This document shows positions 30,307 through 39,823 of a stretch of 39,823 nt of DNA, one piece after another. The stretch lies in assembly GCA_030447685.1 (NCBI GenBank), contig JAUJOK010000043.1, positions 1 through 39,823 of the forward strand. Reading direction: 5' to 3'. Position numbers and translations under genes: made by a program. How positions within the stretch are numbered: the first letter of the stretch is position 1; each line of letters begins with the position of its first letter. Below the pieces are notes generated by a model. It saw nothing but the letters and a program-made list of their open reading frames with translations. It was not told the DNA's origin and did not search any database. Source of the stretch: Armatimonadaceae bacterium (lineage in GTDB: Bacteria; Armatimonadota; Armatimonadia; Armatimonadales; Armatimonadaceae).

Positions 30307-31413
30307 ATGCGAGTGGCGAGTACGACCAGTGGGGTTCGGGTGGGAATTATCGGCTGCGGCGGGATTGCCAACGGCAAGCACCTGCCGGGCCTTTCCAAAG
30401 TGGATAATGTAGAGATTGTCGCTTTCTGCGACATTATCCGGGACAAGGCCGAAAAGGCAGCCAAAGAATACGGCGTTTCCGGCGCTAAGGTGTACGAAGA
30501 CTACCAGGAACTGCTTCAGGACGGCGAAATAGACGTGATCCATGTCTGTACGCCCAACGATTCGCATGCCCCGGTCACGATTGCCGCGCTGGAAGCCGGG
30601 AAGCACGTGATGTGCGAGAAGCCGATGGCGAAGACCGCTGCGGAGGCGCGCAGCATGCTGGAAGCCGCCCGGCGCACCGGTAAAAAGCTGACTATAGGCT
30701 ACCAGAGCCGCCACCGCAACGACAGCCAGTACCTGTACGATGCCTGCCGCCGTGGCGATCTGGGAGAAATCTACTTCGCCAAGGCGCACGCCATCCGGCG
30801 GCGCGCGGTTCCCACCTGGGGTGTTTTCCTGGACGAACAGAAGCAGGGCGGCGGCCCGCTGATCGACATCGGAACACACGCGCTCGACCTGACACTGTGG
30901 CTGATGGACAACTACGATGTCAAGTATGTGGTGGGTAACACCTACCACAAGCTTTCGCAGCGGGAAAATGCCGCGAACGCCTGGGGGCCGTGGGACCCGA
31001 AGACATTCACCGTCGAGGACTCCGCGTTCGGCTTCATCACCATGCAGAGCGGGGCGACCATCGTTCTGGAATCAAGCTGGGCGCTGAACAGCCTGGATGT
31101 GCGCGAGGCGCAATGCACCCTTTGCGGCACCGAAGGCGGGGCGGACATGGTCGGGGGACTGCGGATCAACGGCGAGAGTCGCAGCCGTCTTTACCAGACA
31201 CAGGTGGAGCTGAAATCCGGCGGCGTGGCATTTTACGAGGGCAAGTCAGAGACCGATTCGGACCGGGAAGCGCGCCTGTGGATCGAGGCGGTGACGCAGG
31301 ACAAGGCTCCCGTGGTTCTGCCGGAGCAGGCGTGCGTGGTTTCCGAGATTCTGGAAGCCATCTACACGTCCGCCAAAACCGGCAAACCGGTCTTCTTCAA
31401 CGAGCAGGGCTGA
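30307..31413 (+). CDS. Gfo/Idh/MocA family oxidoreductase
   Basis: A 368-residue NAD(P)-dependent sugar or inositol dehydrogenase-type protein. The Rossmann motif is VGIIGCGGIANGKHLPGL (about 11-28). IDVIHVCTPNDSHAPVTIAALEAGKHVMCEKPMA carries the catalytic-site EKP. LTIGYQSRHRNDSQY and GGGPLIDIGTHALDLTLWLM (GxxxDxxxH) complete the active-site motif. ATG 30307 is directly preceded by GGGAGGAT. The ISAs1 element inserted just upstream may have displaced its native promoter. A strong terminator follows at 31511. The natural substrate cannot be assigned. Confidence 0.9.
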   Translation: MRVASTTSGVRVGIIGCGGIANGKHLPGLSKVDNVEIVAFCDIIRDKAEKAAKEYGVSGAKVYEDYQELLQDGEIDVIHVCTPNDSHAPVTIAALEAGKHVMCEKPMAKTAAEARSMLEAARRTGKKLTIGYQSRHRNDSQYLYDACRRGDLGEIYFAKAHAIRRRAVPTWGVFLDEQKQGGGPLIDIGTHALDLTLWLMDNYDVKYVVGNTYHKLSQRENAANAWGPWDPKTFTVEDSAFGFITMQSGATIVLESSWALNSLDVREAQCTLCGTEGGADMVGGLRINGESRSRLYQTQVELKSGGVAFYEGKSETDSDREARLWIEAVTQDKAPVVLPEQACVVSEILEAIYTSAKTGKPVFFNEQG

Positions 31414-31510
31414 TCGGGCACGGACGACTTTCTGCCCCAGGAACTGCCGCTATTAATTAAACTCTTAGCGTGCAGCCGGTCGGTACGGCACTACCTGAGG
31501 TACTATGTAG

Positions 31511-31541
31511 AGGGCCGGGACGTGCTTGTCCCGGCCCTTTT
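31511..31541 (+). terminator. Intrinsic terminator after the oxidoreductase
   Basis: AGGGCCGGGAC (31511-31521) pairs perfectly with GTCCCGGCCCT (31528-31538) around a 6-base loop. TTTTATCTTT follows. Confidence 0.88.
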
Positions 31542-31611
31542 ATCTTTGCGTCCGCCTGTTAAGATAATCGTGTCGATACTGCGGCGTGGATATGGGAAAG
31601 CCTAAAACGGT

Positions 31612-32184
31612 ATGGAAATCGGCAGCCAGGTTCTGGCCTTTTTTGTTTTGTTCACCTATTGCAGCTTTTTTGAGTGGTTTATCCACCGCCACATCATGCA
31701 TGTGAAGCGATTCCCCCTGCACGATGCCTTTCGAGGGCACACCCTGGTTCACCACCAGATTTATCACGGAGCCAACTTTCAGGTGCGGCCCAAAGGCCGC
31801 GCGCCCAGCGTCGTGCTCCGCTGGTATGCATTCCCCGGCATGCTTCTGTTTCACCTGCCGTTCTTCGCACTTTTCCAATGGCTGACCGGGTGGCAGATAT
31901 TCTGGGGGGCGGCGCTGGGATGCACGCTCTACTTCGCGGGCTACGAGTATACGCACTACCTGATGCACGTTCCGCGCGGGCACTTTGTGGAGCGGTTCCG
32001 CTGGTTCCAATTCCTCCGGGAGCACCACCGCCTGCACCACAAGTACATGCTCCGTAACCTGAACGTTTTTATCCCGCTGGCGGATGTGTGTTACGGCACG
32101 CTCGTTACCGCCGAAGGGTGGCGCTCCAAGCCCGCCAAGCGGCGGCGTTTTCTGGCGCGGCGGCGCAGCGAAACGCGCTCATAG
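31612..32184 (+). CDS. Membrane di-iron fatty acid hydroxylase superfamily protein
   Basis: A 190-residue integral membrane protein with His clusters that bind a di-iron centre: FIHRHIMH (about 23-30), HTLVHHQIYHG (about 43-53), and EYTHYLMH...HRLHHKYM (about 112-146). Hydrophobic segments surround them (VLAFFVLFTYCSFFEWF, FPGMLLFHLPFFALFQWL, GAALGCTLYFAGYEY). The arrangement matches the sterol desaturase / carotenoid or fatty acid hydroxylase superfamily, which oxidises lipid chains using O2. The exact substrate is unknown. Its stop overlaps the end of the convergent methyltransferase by 6 bp. A lipid-modifying pair with that enzyme is possible but not shown. Confidence 0.82.
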   Translation: MEIGSQVLAFFVLFTYCSFFEWFIHRHIMHVKRFPLHDAFRGHTLVHHQIYHGANFQVRPKGRAPSVVLRWYAFPGMLLFHLPFFALFQWLTGWQIFWGAALGCTLYFAGYEYTHYLMHVPRGHFVERFRWFQFLREHHRLHHKYMLRNLNVFIPLADVCYGTLVTAEGWRSKPAKRRRFLARRRSETRS

Positions 32185-33006
32185 CGCAGCGGTCGGTTTT
32201 TGAAGGGCGCAGCGCCGGTACTGCACGTCGCCCTTCCGCAGGGACTCATACACGCGGGTTCCGCGCACGCCCGCGAAATCCTCGAACCAGGGCAGCAGAT
32301 AGCGGGGGACATAGCGGCTGATGGTTTCGCGCTTGCGGTCACTGACGCCATCGAGCGCGAGAAGCACGTTCGGCGTGATGTCCTCCTCCTGACGCAGTTC
32401 CAGGCCCGCGTTTTGGAACTGCGCAAGCACCGTATCACGCTCCTCACGAGGCCGCATGTCCGCCCATAAGAAGTAACCGCCCGGCCTCAGGACGCGGAAG
32501 ACCTCCCCCAAAAAGCGTTCCATAGACCCGTAGCAGTGGGAGGATTCCACATTGACCACCGCATCAAAGGCGTTGTCCGGGCAGGGCAGCGATTCCGCGT
32601 CCCCCTGCTGAAAGCTCAGGCCGGGGACAACATGGCGCTTGCGGCTGAGCGCCACGGCGTTGGGCGAGAAATCGATACCCAGCACGGAGCGGGGCTGCAG
32701 ATAGCGGGCAACATAGGAGCATCCGCCGCCCCGCCCCGATCCGATTTCCAAAACGTCCTGCCCGCGCAAGTCTACCGCGCCCGCTGCTACGTGGTGATAC
32801 AACTGAATAGAGTAGCGGTCCGGCTCATCAGCGGGTTCCAGGTCAATTGGGGGTGCCTGACTATCCCGAGGGGCAAAGCCATAGTTCATGAAAGTCCAGT
32901 CCTCCTGCCGGTAGCCGCCGGCGAGGAACTGGTACCATCGTTTCCACAGAATCCGCCTCAGCCCCGGAGAAGAATTGACGATTGGCCCGATTATCTTTGT
33001 CAGCAT
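32179..33006 (-). CDS. SAM-dependent methyltransferase (phthiotriol/sterol methyltransferase-like)
   Basis: A 275-residue class I methyltransferase. Motif I is VLEIGSGRGGGCSYVARYL (about 84-102), followed by SVLGIDFSPNAVALSRKRH (acidic loop D), FQQGDAESLPCPDNAFDAVVNVESSHCYGS (motifs II-III) and VFRVLRPGGYFLWADMRP. The N-terminal part (RWYQFLAGGYRQEDWTFMNYGF) and SHCYG resemble mycobacterial phenolphthiotriol and related lipid methyltransferases. This fits its neighbour, the membrane hydroxylase. ATG 33006 is used; a -10-like TATTCT ends 9 bases upstream, so the leader would be very short. Up to 33192 the frame stays open but is unrelated. Confidence 0.85.
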   Translation of the reverse strand: MLTKIIGPIVNSSPGLRRILWKRWYQFLAGGYRQEDWTFMNYGFAPRDSQAPPIDLEPADEPDRYSIQLYHHVAAGAVDLRGQDVLEIGSGRGGGCSYVARYLQPRSVLGIDFSPNAVALSRKRHVVPGLSFQQGDAESLPCPDNAFDAVVNVESSHCYGSMERFLGEVFRVLRPGGYFLWADMRPREERDTVLAQFQNAGLELRQEEDITPNVLLALDGVSDRKRETISRYVPRYLLPWFEDFAGVRGTRVYESLRKGDVQYRRCALQKPTAAL

Positions 33007-33015
33007 GATACGCTT

Positions 33016-33024
33016 AGAATAGCA
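33016..33024 (-). promoter_or_regulatory. Extended -10 promoter next to the methyltransferase start
   Basis: TGCTATTCT on the minus strand (TATTCT at 33016-33021) lies 9 bases before the ATG. A transcript would carry at most a few leader bases. It fits the TGCTAxxxT pattern of the window. Confidence 0.45.
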
Positions 33025-33134
33025 TATCCGGGCTATCGATGGTGTGCACAACAGAGCTTGCCGCCTTATCGACAAACTGAGCCTGGCTGCAGCAGAGCGT
33101 GATGACCGATACCGTCGGGCTGCTGCTGCTCCTG

Positions 33135-33524
33135 CTACTTCCGGGCGTACAACTCTTCGGCGGGCGTCACCACGGGAGCTATCTCGCGCCACTCCCCACT
33201 ATCGGCTTCGCGGTAATAACAGGACTCATGGCCCGTGTGGCAGGTGGGACCGACCGGCTCGGCGAGCACCAGCAGCGAGTTGTTTTCGCAGTTTACCCGA
33301 ATGGCGCGCGTCATCAGGAACATGCCGGACGTTTCGCCCTTAAGCCAGAACTTTTGCCGGGACCGGCTCCAGAAGCACACTTTGCCCTCCTGCGCCGTCC
33401 GCAGCAAAGCCGCGCGGTTCATAAAGCCCAGCATCAGCACCTCGCGCGTCGTGGCGTCCTGCACCACGGCGGGCACCAGACCGTTTTCATCAAAGCGAAT
33501 CGTGTCGATAGGAAACTCGATCAT
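33135..33524 (-). CDS. hisI: Phosphoribosyl-AMP cyclohydrolase
   Basis: Opens the purine ring of PR-AMP, the third step of histidine synthesis. The 129-residue protein has EVLMLGFMNRAAL, VCFWSRSRQKFWLKGETSG and metal-binding Cys in DNA coding for VGPTCHTGHESCYY, plus an Asp/Cys pair region typical of the family. There is no HisE domain, so it is the monofunctional form. ATG 33524 overlaps the stop of the preceding gene (ATGA) with AGGAAAG upstream. It is the last gene of hisF - unknown - hisI. Confidence 0.95.
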   Translation of the reverse strand: MIEFPIDTIRFDENGLVPAVVQDATTREVLMLGFMNRAALLRTAQEGKVCFWSRSRQKFWLKGETSGMFLMTRAIRVNCENNSLLVLAEPVGPTCHTGHESCYYREADSGEWREIAPVVTPAEELYARK

Positions 33525-34087
33525 TGCTCTCTTTCCTCTGCAAGGCGCTGTTCCTGCTCCGCCACCAGCCATAGCGCCTCCTCATAGCCCGAAGCGAAGG
33601 CAACGCAGGTAATGTGCTTGAGGGGGAAGCGGTGCGGGCTATCGTTCCATCGGGCTTCGCTGGTGATTTCCCGCAGCAGTACCTTCTTTCGCGTTATCTT
33701 CTCGATACGCCCGATATAGCAGGAATCGGGTTCTCTTTCGTCCAGATGGATGTTGACCAGCGGAAAGTGGGCATTCGCCGAAGACAGCAAGCCCGGCAGG
33801 TCTACGAGCAGAGTGTCCGGCTGGCGTACGGCCCGCTCGCCACGCAAACGCAGGGCGCGCTCCGCGCACGACTTGTCAAAGCGGGTCTTCACGATATCCT
33901 TCAAGCGGTACGCCTGGTAACCATTCAGGTGCAGTGAATTGCCATCGATCCCATGCAGGAGCACCCATTCATCGCTCAGCCCGACAACGTAGCCGTAATC
34001 ACTCCAATCCGGGTGAAAATGTCGGTAAACGCGTATCAGTCTGCCCTTTTCCTGCGCCTCGTGCAGTCGGCGGATGCGCTTCTTCAT
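33521..34087 (-). CDS. Unknown protein with two similar beta-rich repeats, inside the his operon
   Basis: A 188-residue protein coupled on both sides by ATGA overlaps: its ATG 34087 overlaps the hisF stop and its TGA overlaps the hisI start. Two similar units are visible: [20 protein letters not shown] ... [12 protein letters not shown] (about 31-71) and [20 protein letters not shown] ... [12 protein letters not shown] (about 118-163). Each has a Y-x-x-x strand, a V-L-L strand and an aromatic-L-K-x-I end, like duplicated small beta barrels. A charged helix ends the protein ([18 protein letters not shown]). No family was recognised. Tight coupling suggests that it is made in step with HisF and HisI, but no histidine-pathway role is known. 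Confidence 0.8.
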   Translation of the reverse strand: MKKRIRRLHEAQEKGRLIRVYRHFHPDWSDYGYVVGLSDEWVLLHGIDGNSLHLNGYQAYRLKDIVKTRFDKSCAERALRLRGERAVRQPDTLLVDLPGLLSSANAHFPLVNIHLDEREPDSCYIGRIEKITRKKVLLREITSEARWNDSPHRFPLKHITCVAFASGYEEALWLVAEQEQRLAEEREQ

Positions 34088-34872
34088 ACGGCCACCTTCG
34101 CGGACGGCGTCAGCCGCATGGGAATGTTGCGCGCCTGGAGATGGCTTTTGATCTCCGCGATGGTGTAGTTCCCATAATGGAGGATGGACGACAGCAGCGC
34201 CGCCGATGCCCCGCCCTCGGTCATCGCATCGGCAAGGTGATCGGGCGTGCCCGCGCCGCCGGACGCGATAACCGGAATCGGCACCAGATCGGCAACCGCG
34301 CGGGTCATCGGCAGGTCGTAGCCCGCCTTCGTGCCGTCGGCGTCCATCGAGGTCAGCAGAATCTCGCCCGCGCCCAGTCGGTATACCTTCTCCGCCCATT
34401 CCAGCGCGTCCACGCCGGTCGGGGTGCGTCCGCCGTGTACATGGACTTCCCAGCCGGAAGGGGTGTTGCCCGTGCGCTTCGGGTCGATAGCGACCACGAC
34501 GCACTGTGCGCCGAATCGCTCCGAGGCAGCGCGAATAAGGTCGGGATCGGCAAGCGCGGCGCTGTTGATACTTACCTTGTCCGCGCCCGTCGCCAGGATG
34601 CGCCGGAAATCATCCACCGTTTTGATGCCGCCGCCGACGGTGAAGGGGATAAAGACCTCCTCGGCGACGCGGGCCGCCAGATCGAAGATCAGCCCCCGCT
34701 TTTCATGGGATGCGGTGATGTCGAGAAACACCAGTTCGTCCGCGCCCTGCCGGTCATAGGCGGCGGCAAGCTGCACGGGATCGCCCGCATCGCGCAGCCC
34801 CAGGAAATTGACACCTTTGACAACCCGCCCCTCCATCACATCCAGGCAGGGAATAATGCGCTTGGTCAGCAT
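34084..34872 (-). CDS. hisF: Imidazole glycerol phosphate synthase subunit HisF
   Basis: TIM-barrel cyclase that uses ammonia from HisH to form IGP and AICAR. The 262-residue protein shows [20 protein letters not shown] (catalytic Asp at about 11), [24 protein letters not shown] block [49 protein letters not shown] (second catalytic Asp) and [12 protein letters not shown]. The ATG at 34872 follows TACAAT by 6 bases, so a leaderless transcript is likely; the frame is open further upstream without similarity. HisH is not in the window. Confidence 0.96.
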   Translation of the reverse strand: MLTKRIIPCLDVMEGRVVKGVNFLGLRDAGDPVQLAAAYDRQGADELVFLDITASHEKRGLIFDLAARVAEEVFIPFTVGGGIKTVDDFRRILATGADKVSINSAALADPDLIRAASERFGAQCVVVAIDPKRTGNTPSGWEVHVHGGRTPTGVDALEWAEKVYRLGAGEILLTSMDADGTKAGYDLPMTRAVADLVPIPVIASGGAGTPDHLADAMTEGGASAALLSSILHYGNYTIAEIKSHLQARNIPMRLTPSAKVAV

Positions 34873-34878
34873 ACACCC

Positions 34879-34887
34879 ATTGTAGCA
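34879..34887 (-). promoter_or_regulatory. hisF promoter, leaderless type
   Basis: TGCTACAAT on the minus strand, TACAAT at 34879-34884, ends 6 bases before the hisF ATG. Both the nine-base sequence and the spacing are identical to pcrA. The -35 region is poor. Confidence 0.6.
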
Positions 34888-34891
34888 CGGG

Positions 34892-35410
34892 TTAAGAGGT
34901 ATCTTCGGGAGGAATACCGAGCATCCGCTGAAGCAAGGAAACATAGGCTTCCTGAGCGGCGATAATCTGGTGAAGTTGTGCGTTCTCTGCTTCCATCAAT
35001 TGCTGCTTGGCCGCGAGCAGCGCGGAAAGCCGTCGCCGCAAACGGTGTTCCACCAGGGCGGGGCGGTTCAACTGCAACAAAGCAATGTGAAAGCGACCCG
35101 TCTCTGAGCGGGGTTCCAGATGCTGGGTCTCCGCGTTTTCGTGAATATGTACGGGAATATCATCATGAAGTGGCTGGAGCACTCGACGCCCGTGCGCTCG
35201 ATCCAGAGCGTCAGGGAAGAAGTCGCCCTTGTAGAGATTGCAGCGAATGCACGCATAGACGAGGTTGTTATCTTCATCGCTGCCGCCTGCTGAAACGGGC
35301 TGATAGTGATCGACCGTCAGTTCCCCGCCTGTGTCTGCCTCGGATACGCCGCAGTAGCCACAGCGATAGTCATAACGCCGCCGCACGGACTCGTGCTTGG
35401 GGTGCGCCAC
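34892..35410 (-). CDS. HNH endonuclease with C-terminal coiled coil
   Basis: A 172-residue protein from GTG 35410. The HNH fold starts with [14 protein letters not shown] (first CxxC), then [34 protein letters not shown] (the DH, the Asn block and the second CxxC), all within residues 12-65. The second half (about 100-172) is helical with repeated Leu/Gln ([40 protein letters not shown]), a likely coiled coil. It starts 5 bp after the end of a coiled-coil gene on the same strand; such pairs of a short LTSEERAxYEAGL protein and an HNH protein are, as I recall, common in cyanobacteria and relatives. It ends 19 bp before hisF. Confidence 0.82.
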   Translation of the reverse strand: MAHPKHESVRRRYDYRCGYCGVSEADTGGELTVDHYQPVSAGGSDEDNNLVYACIRCNLYKGDFFPDALDRAHGRRVLQPLHDDIPVHIHENAETQHLEPRSETGRFHIALLQLNRPALVEHRLRRRLSALLAAKQQLMEAENAQLHQIIAAQEAYVSLLQRMLGIPPEDTS

Positions 35411-35415
35411 CGGAT

Positions 35416-35609
35416 TTAGCCTTTTGCACCCGCCACGCCTAACGCTTCGCGCGTGCGTTCGCTTAACGCTGCTTCAAGGGAACTTATCTGTGTCTCTAAA
35501 AAGTCCCTTTGCGCCTTCAATTCCGATTGCTCTTTTTCCAGTGCGGCCACCTGTGTTCGTGCGGCGCTCAGATCAGCGAAGTCGTTATCAAGAACTTCCT
35601 CCTGGGGCG
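35416..35609 (-). pseudogene. 3' part of a coiled-coil protein gene, cut off by the IS5-type remnant
   Basis: Read leftward the segment encodes QEEVLDNDFADLSAARTQ, VAALEKEQSELKAQRDFLE and TQISSLEAALSERTREALGV and ends at TAA 35416-35418. No start remains. The first 35 codons are nearly the same as the end of the gene at 36348-36587, which lies beyond the IS remnant. It is either the displaced 3' end of that gene or the end of a tandem paralogue. It stops 5 bp before the HNH gene start. Confidence 0.7.
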
Positions 35610-36474
35610 TCAGTCACGTTGGTGTCACCGCTAAGGACAACCGTCTATTCGTAGAAGCGGTTCTGTACCGGTTCCGGGGCAGGCATCCCGTGGCGCGATT
35701 TGCCGCCGCGTTGGTAAAGCGTCACGGCAAGCCGTGACAGAACTGGCATCGCGTGTACGTGCGTTTTAACCGCTGGAGCCAGCAGGGCATCTGGCAGAAG
35801 GGGTGTTCGCACAACTGGCCAAGGAAGCCGACAACGAGTACGCGATGATCGATTCCACCATCGTTCGGGCACACCGCAGCGCGGCAGGCGCACGTAAAAA
35901 GGGGCAGGCGAGCCAGTCATCTCGTCTAAAAAACGCCAGTGTCTCGGCAGAAGCAGAGGCGGACGGACCAGCAAGATCTGGCAGCTGTCTGCGACGCACA
36001 AGGCAGACCGACCGCACTGGATGCTCACGCCGGGGCAGGTCAGCGACCTGATCGGCTTTGAGGCTCTGGCAGAAACGATTGCCGCCGACGTACTGATCGG
36101 TGACAAAGGCTATGATGCCGACAGGAGAGTGCGGGCAGTACTCGCCAAAGCGGGCAAGACGGCAGTTATTCCGCCGCGCCGGAACCGAAAGAATCCGGCG
36201 ACCTACGATAAGGAATTGTACAAGAAGCGCCATCATATCGAGAACTTCTTCAGCAGGCTCAAGGACTATCGTGGCACGCTGTTCCCGCTTTGAGAAGACA
36301 GCCTGCAATCTCTCTCGGCATCTATTTGGCTGCCGCTATAATCTGGCTCAATTGAGAACACACCTTAAGAAGTCCCGTTGCGCCTTCAATTCCGATTGCT
36401 CTTTTTCCAGCGCGGCCACCTGTATTCGAGCGGCGGCCAGGTCAGCGAGGTCGTTATCAAGAACTTCCTCCTGA
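35500..36474. repeat. 104-bp imperfect direct repeats flanking the IS5-type remnant
   Basis: 35501-35604 and 36370-36473 are the same length and about 92% identical (eight or nine substitutions). They begin AAGTCCC and end CTTCCTCCTG. They lie on either side of the transposase remnant in the same orientation. Both encode on the minus strand the coiled-coil segment VAALEKEQSELKAQRDF. The divergence means they are not a fresh target duplication. Confidence 0.85.
35605..36364 (+). mobile_element. IS5-family (IS427-like) transposase remnant, N-terminally truncated and frameshifted
   Basis: Pieces in order: GVTAKDNRLFVEAVLYRFR (35615-35680 region), NRWSQQGIWQK, QLAKEADNEYAMIDSTIVRAHRSAAGARKKG (first Asp), LTPGQVSDLIGFEAL, ADVLIGDKGYDADRRV (second Asp), and YKKRHHIENFFSRLKDYRG (catalytic Glu), ending RFEKTACN and the tail near 36345. 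At least four frame changes join them, and the N-terminal region and left inverted repeat are missing. The right end TTGAGAACACACC may be the terminal repeat. The element cannot transpose by itself. Confidence 0.85.
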
Positions 36475-36587
36475 TGACGGCGCGTCAAACCCGCTTCGTA
36501 GACTGCGCGTTCTTCGGAAGTTAAGTCTTCTCCACGCGCCGCACGTCGGTGCAATACCAACCAATCTTCATTTATTGCTTCGCTCAT
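36348..36587 (-). CDS. Small coiled-coil protein, truncated by the IS5-type remnant
   Basis: A 79-residue protein. The N-terminus (INEDWLVLHRRAARGEDLTS, EERAVYEAGLTRRHQEEVLD) resembles short proteins that precede HNH genes in related bacteria. The C-terminal half is a coiled coil (DLAAARIQVAALEKEQSELK). It now ends RCVLN in sequence contributed by the IS remnant. The continuation ETQISSLEAALSERTREALG is found at 35416-35500 on the other side of the remnant, so the intact gene would be about 105 residues and lead directly into the HNH gene. Function is unknown. Confidence 0.6.
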   Translation of the reverse strand: MSEAINEDWLVLHRRAARGEDLTSEERAVYEAGLTRRHQEEVLDNDLADLAAARIQVAALEKEQSELKAQRDFLRCVLN

Positions 36588-36637
36588 GGTGCTCTTCCTA
36601 ACTCGTCAAGTCAAGTGATGACCTCTTGCCTTACTGA

Positions 36638-39420
<2,783 letters not shown>

Positions 39421-39527
39421 ATTTTGTTTAGCTCCTGTTACTCTCTATACTCTGGCGGCCATGTGTCAGACGGAAGGGCGCGGGCGGTGAATGAGAGTAC
39501 CTGAAGTAGTTGCGTAGGAAGGTCGGA

Positions 39528-39533
39528 TATAAT
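39528..39533 (+). promoter_or_regulatory. -10 element close to the BrnT start
   Basis: TATAAT ends 7 bases before the ATG at 39541 and would give a leaderless transcript. No clear -35 was seen. Confidence 0.4.
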
Positions 39534-39540
39534 TGAGTGG

Positions 39541-39818
39541 ATGGATTTTGAGTGGGATGAAGACAAAGCGGCAGCCAATATGACGAAACACGGCGTCCGT
39601 TTTGAGGAAGCCAAGACGGTTTTTGATAATCCGCTCGCCGTTATCTTCGATGACGAGGAGCATTCCGGCGATGAGCCTTGCGAGATCATCATCGGCCACT
39701 CTGAGCAGAACCGGCTGTTGTTGGTTAGTTTCATCGAACGCCCCAATGGCGTCCGCCTTGTGCGCGTCTTGCTACGCGCAGGGAACGCGAAGATTATGAA
39801 CGAAACGCCCTCTCCTGA
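39541..39818 (+). pseudogene. BrnT-type toxin with a probable frameshift near the end
   Basis: BrnT is a RelE-like ribonuclease toxin neutralised by BrnA, normally encoded just downstream (outside this window). The first 68 residues are typical: FEWDEDKAAANMTKHGVRFE, VFDNPLAVIFDDEEHSGDEP and EIIIGHSEQNRLLLVSFIER. After GVRL, at about 39747, the family continuation ARLATRREREDYERNALS follows in another frame and ends at TGA 39816-39818. One missing base explains the break. In the unshifted frame the protein would run past the window edge. As in other genes here, sequencing error is possible. Confidence 0.8.
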
Positions 39819-39823
39819 ACCGG

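Noticed and set aside
35500..36474. 104-bp flanking repeats as a target-site duplication of the IS5-type element
   Set aside because: Far too long for IS5 (about 2-4 bp) and too diverged between the copies; they are coding sequence of the interrupted gene family.

Overview
The window is GC-rich bacterial chromosomal DNA containing the replication origin. dnaA (with two apparent frameshifts), a DnaA-box cluster, a tmRNA gene, three tRNA genes, pcrA, ligA, rph, rdgB and part of the histidine pathway are all present. The order amidase - GerMN protein - Mur-type ligase - rph - rdgB recalls the gerM-rph-rdgB neighbourhood of Firmicutes and relatives. Together with the two-membrane-style lipoproteins and secreted proteins this suggests a free-living member of the wider Terrabacteria (an Armatimonadota-like lineage is my guess, low confidence).

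Layout. 1-2280 is a GC-richer mosaic of gene remnants (frameshifted tyrosine recombinase end, DnaE2 C-terminus, a complete SRAP gene with a CTG start, a PglZ-like N-terminal scrap). It ends abruptly inside a MazF-type toxin gene whose antitoxin is intact. 2448-6155 holds that antitoxin and pcrA, the helicase interrupted by an intein. 6351-8962 carries a membrane coiled-coil protein, a secreted glycoside hydrolase and two small membrane or secreted proteins. 8995-11307 is a histidine kinase / response regulator operon. 11308-11981 is oriC, with a DnaA-trio-like unwinding element, canonical DnaA boxes and a repeated 20-mer. 11982-13725 is dnaA. Then come a BON lipoprotein, a secreted repeat protein, ssrA (tmRNA) and a cell-envelope operon (amidase, GerMN, Mpl-like ligase, aminoacyl-tRNA-protein transferase-like protein, rph, rdgB), followed by tRNA-Pro and tRNA-Gly, an HNH gene, tRNA-Arg and an orphan McrB-like ATPase.

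25586-39818 has a secreted metallopeptidase-like protein, an epimerase, a decayed or mis-sequenced rtcA, a complete ISAs1-type element with 14-bp flanking repeats, an oxidoreductase, a fatty-acid hydroxylase-like protein and a methyltransferase. These are followed by a hisF - unknown - hisI operon, an HNH gene whose partner gene is duplicated around an IS5-type remnant, ligA with a DUF4253 gene, and a BrnT-type toxin at the edge.

Two themes run through the window. First, single-base indels disrupt many genes, including the essential dnaA, so sequencing error must be weighed against real decay. Second, several genes have an extended -10 element (TGCTACAAT or close) ending 6-9 bases before the ATG, which implies leaderless transcripts. 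The most novel candidates are the GIY-YIG-like intein in PcrA, the composite oriC repeats, and the pairing of a divergent Mur ligase with an aminoacyl-tRNA transferase-like protein.
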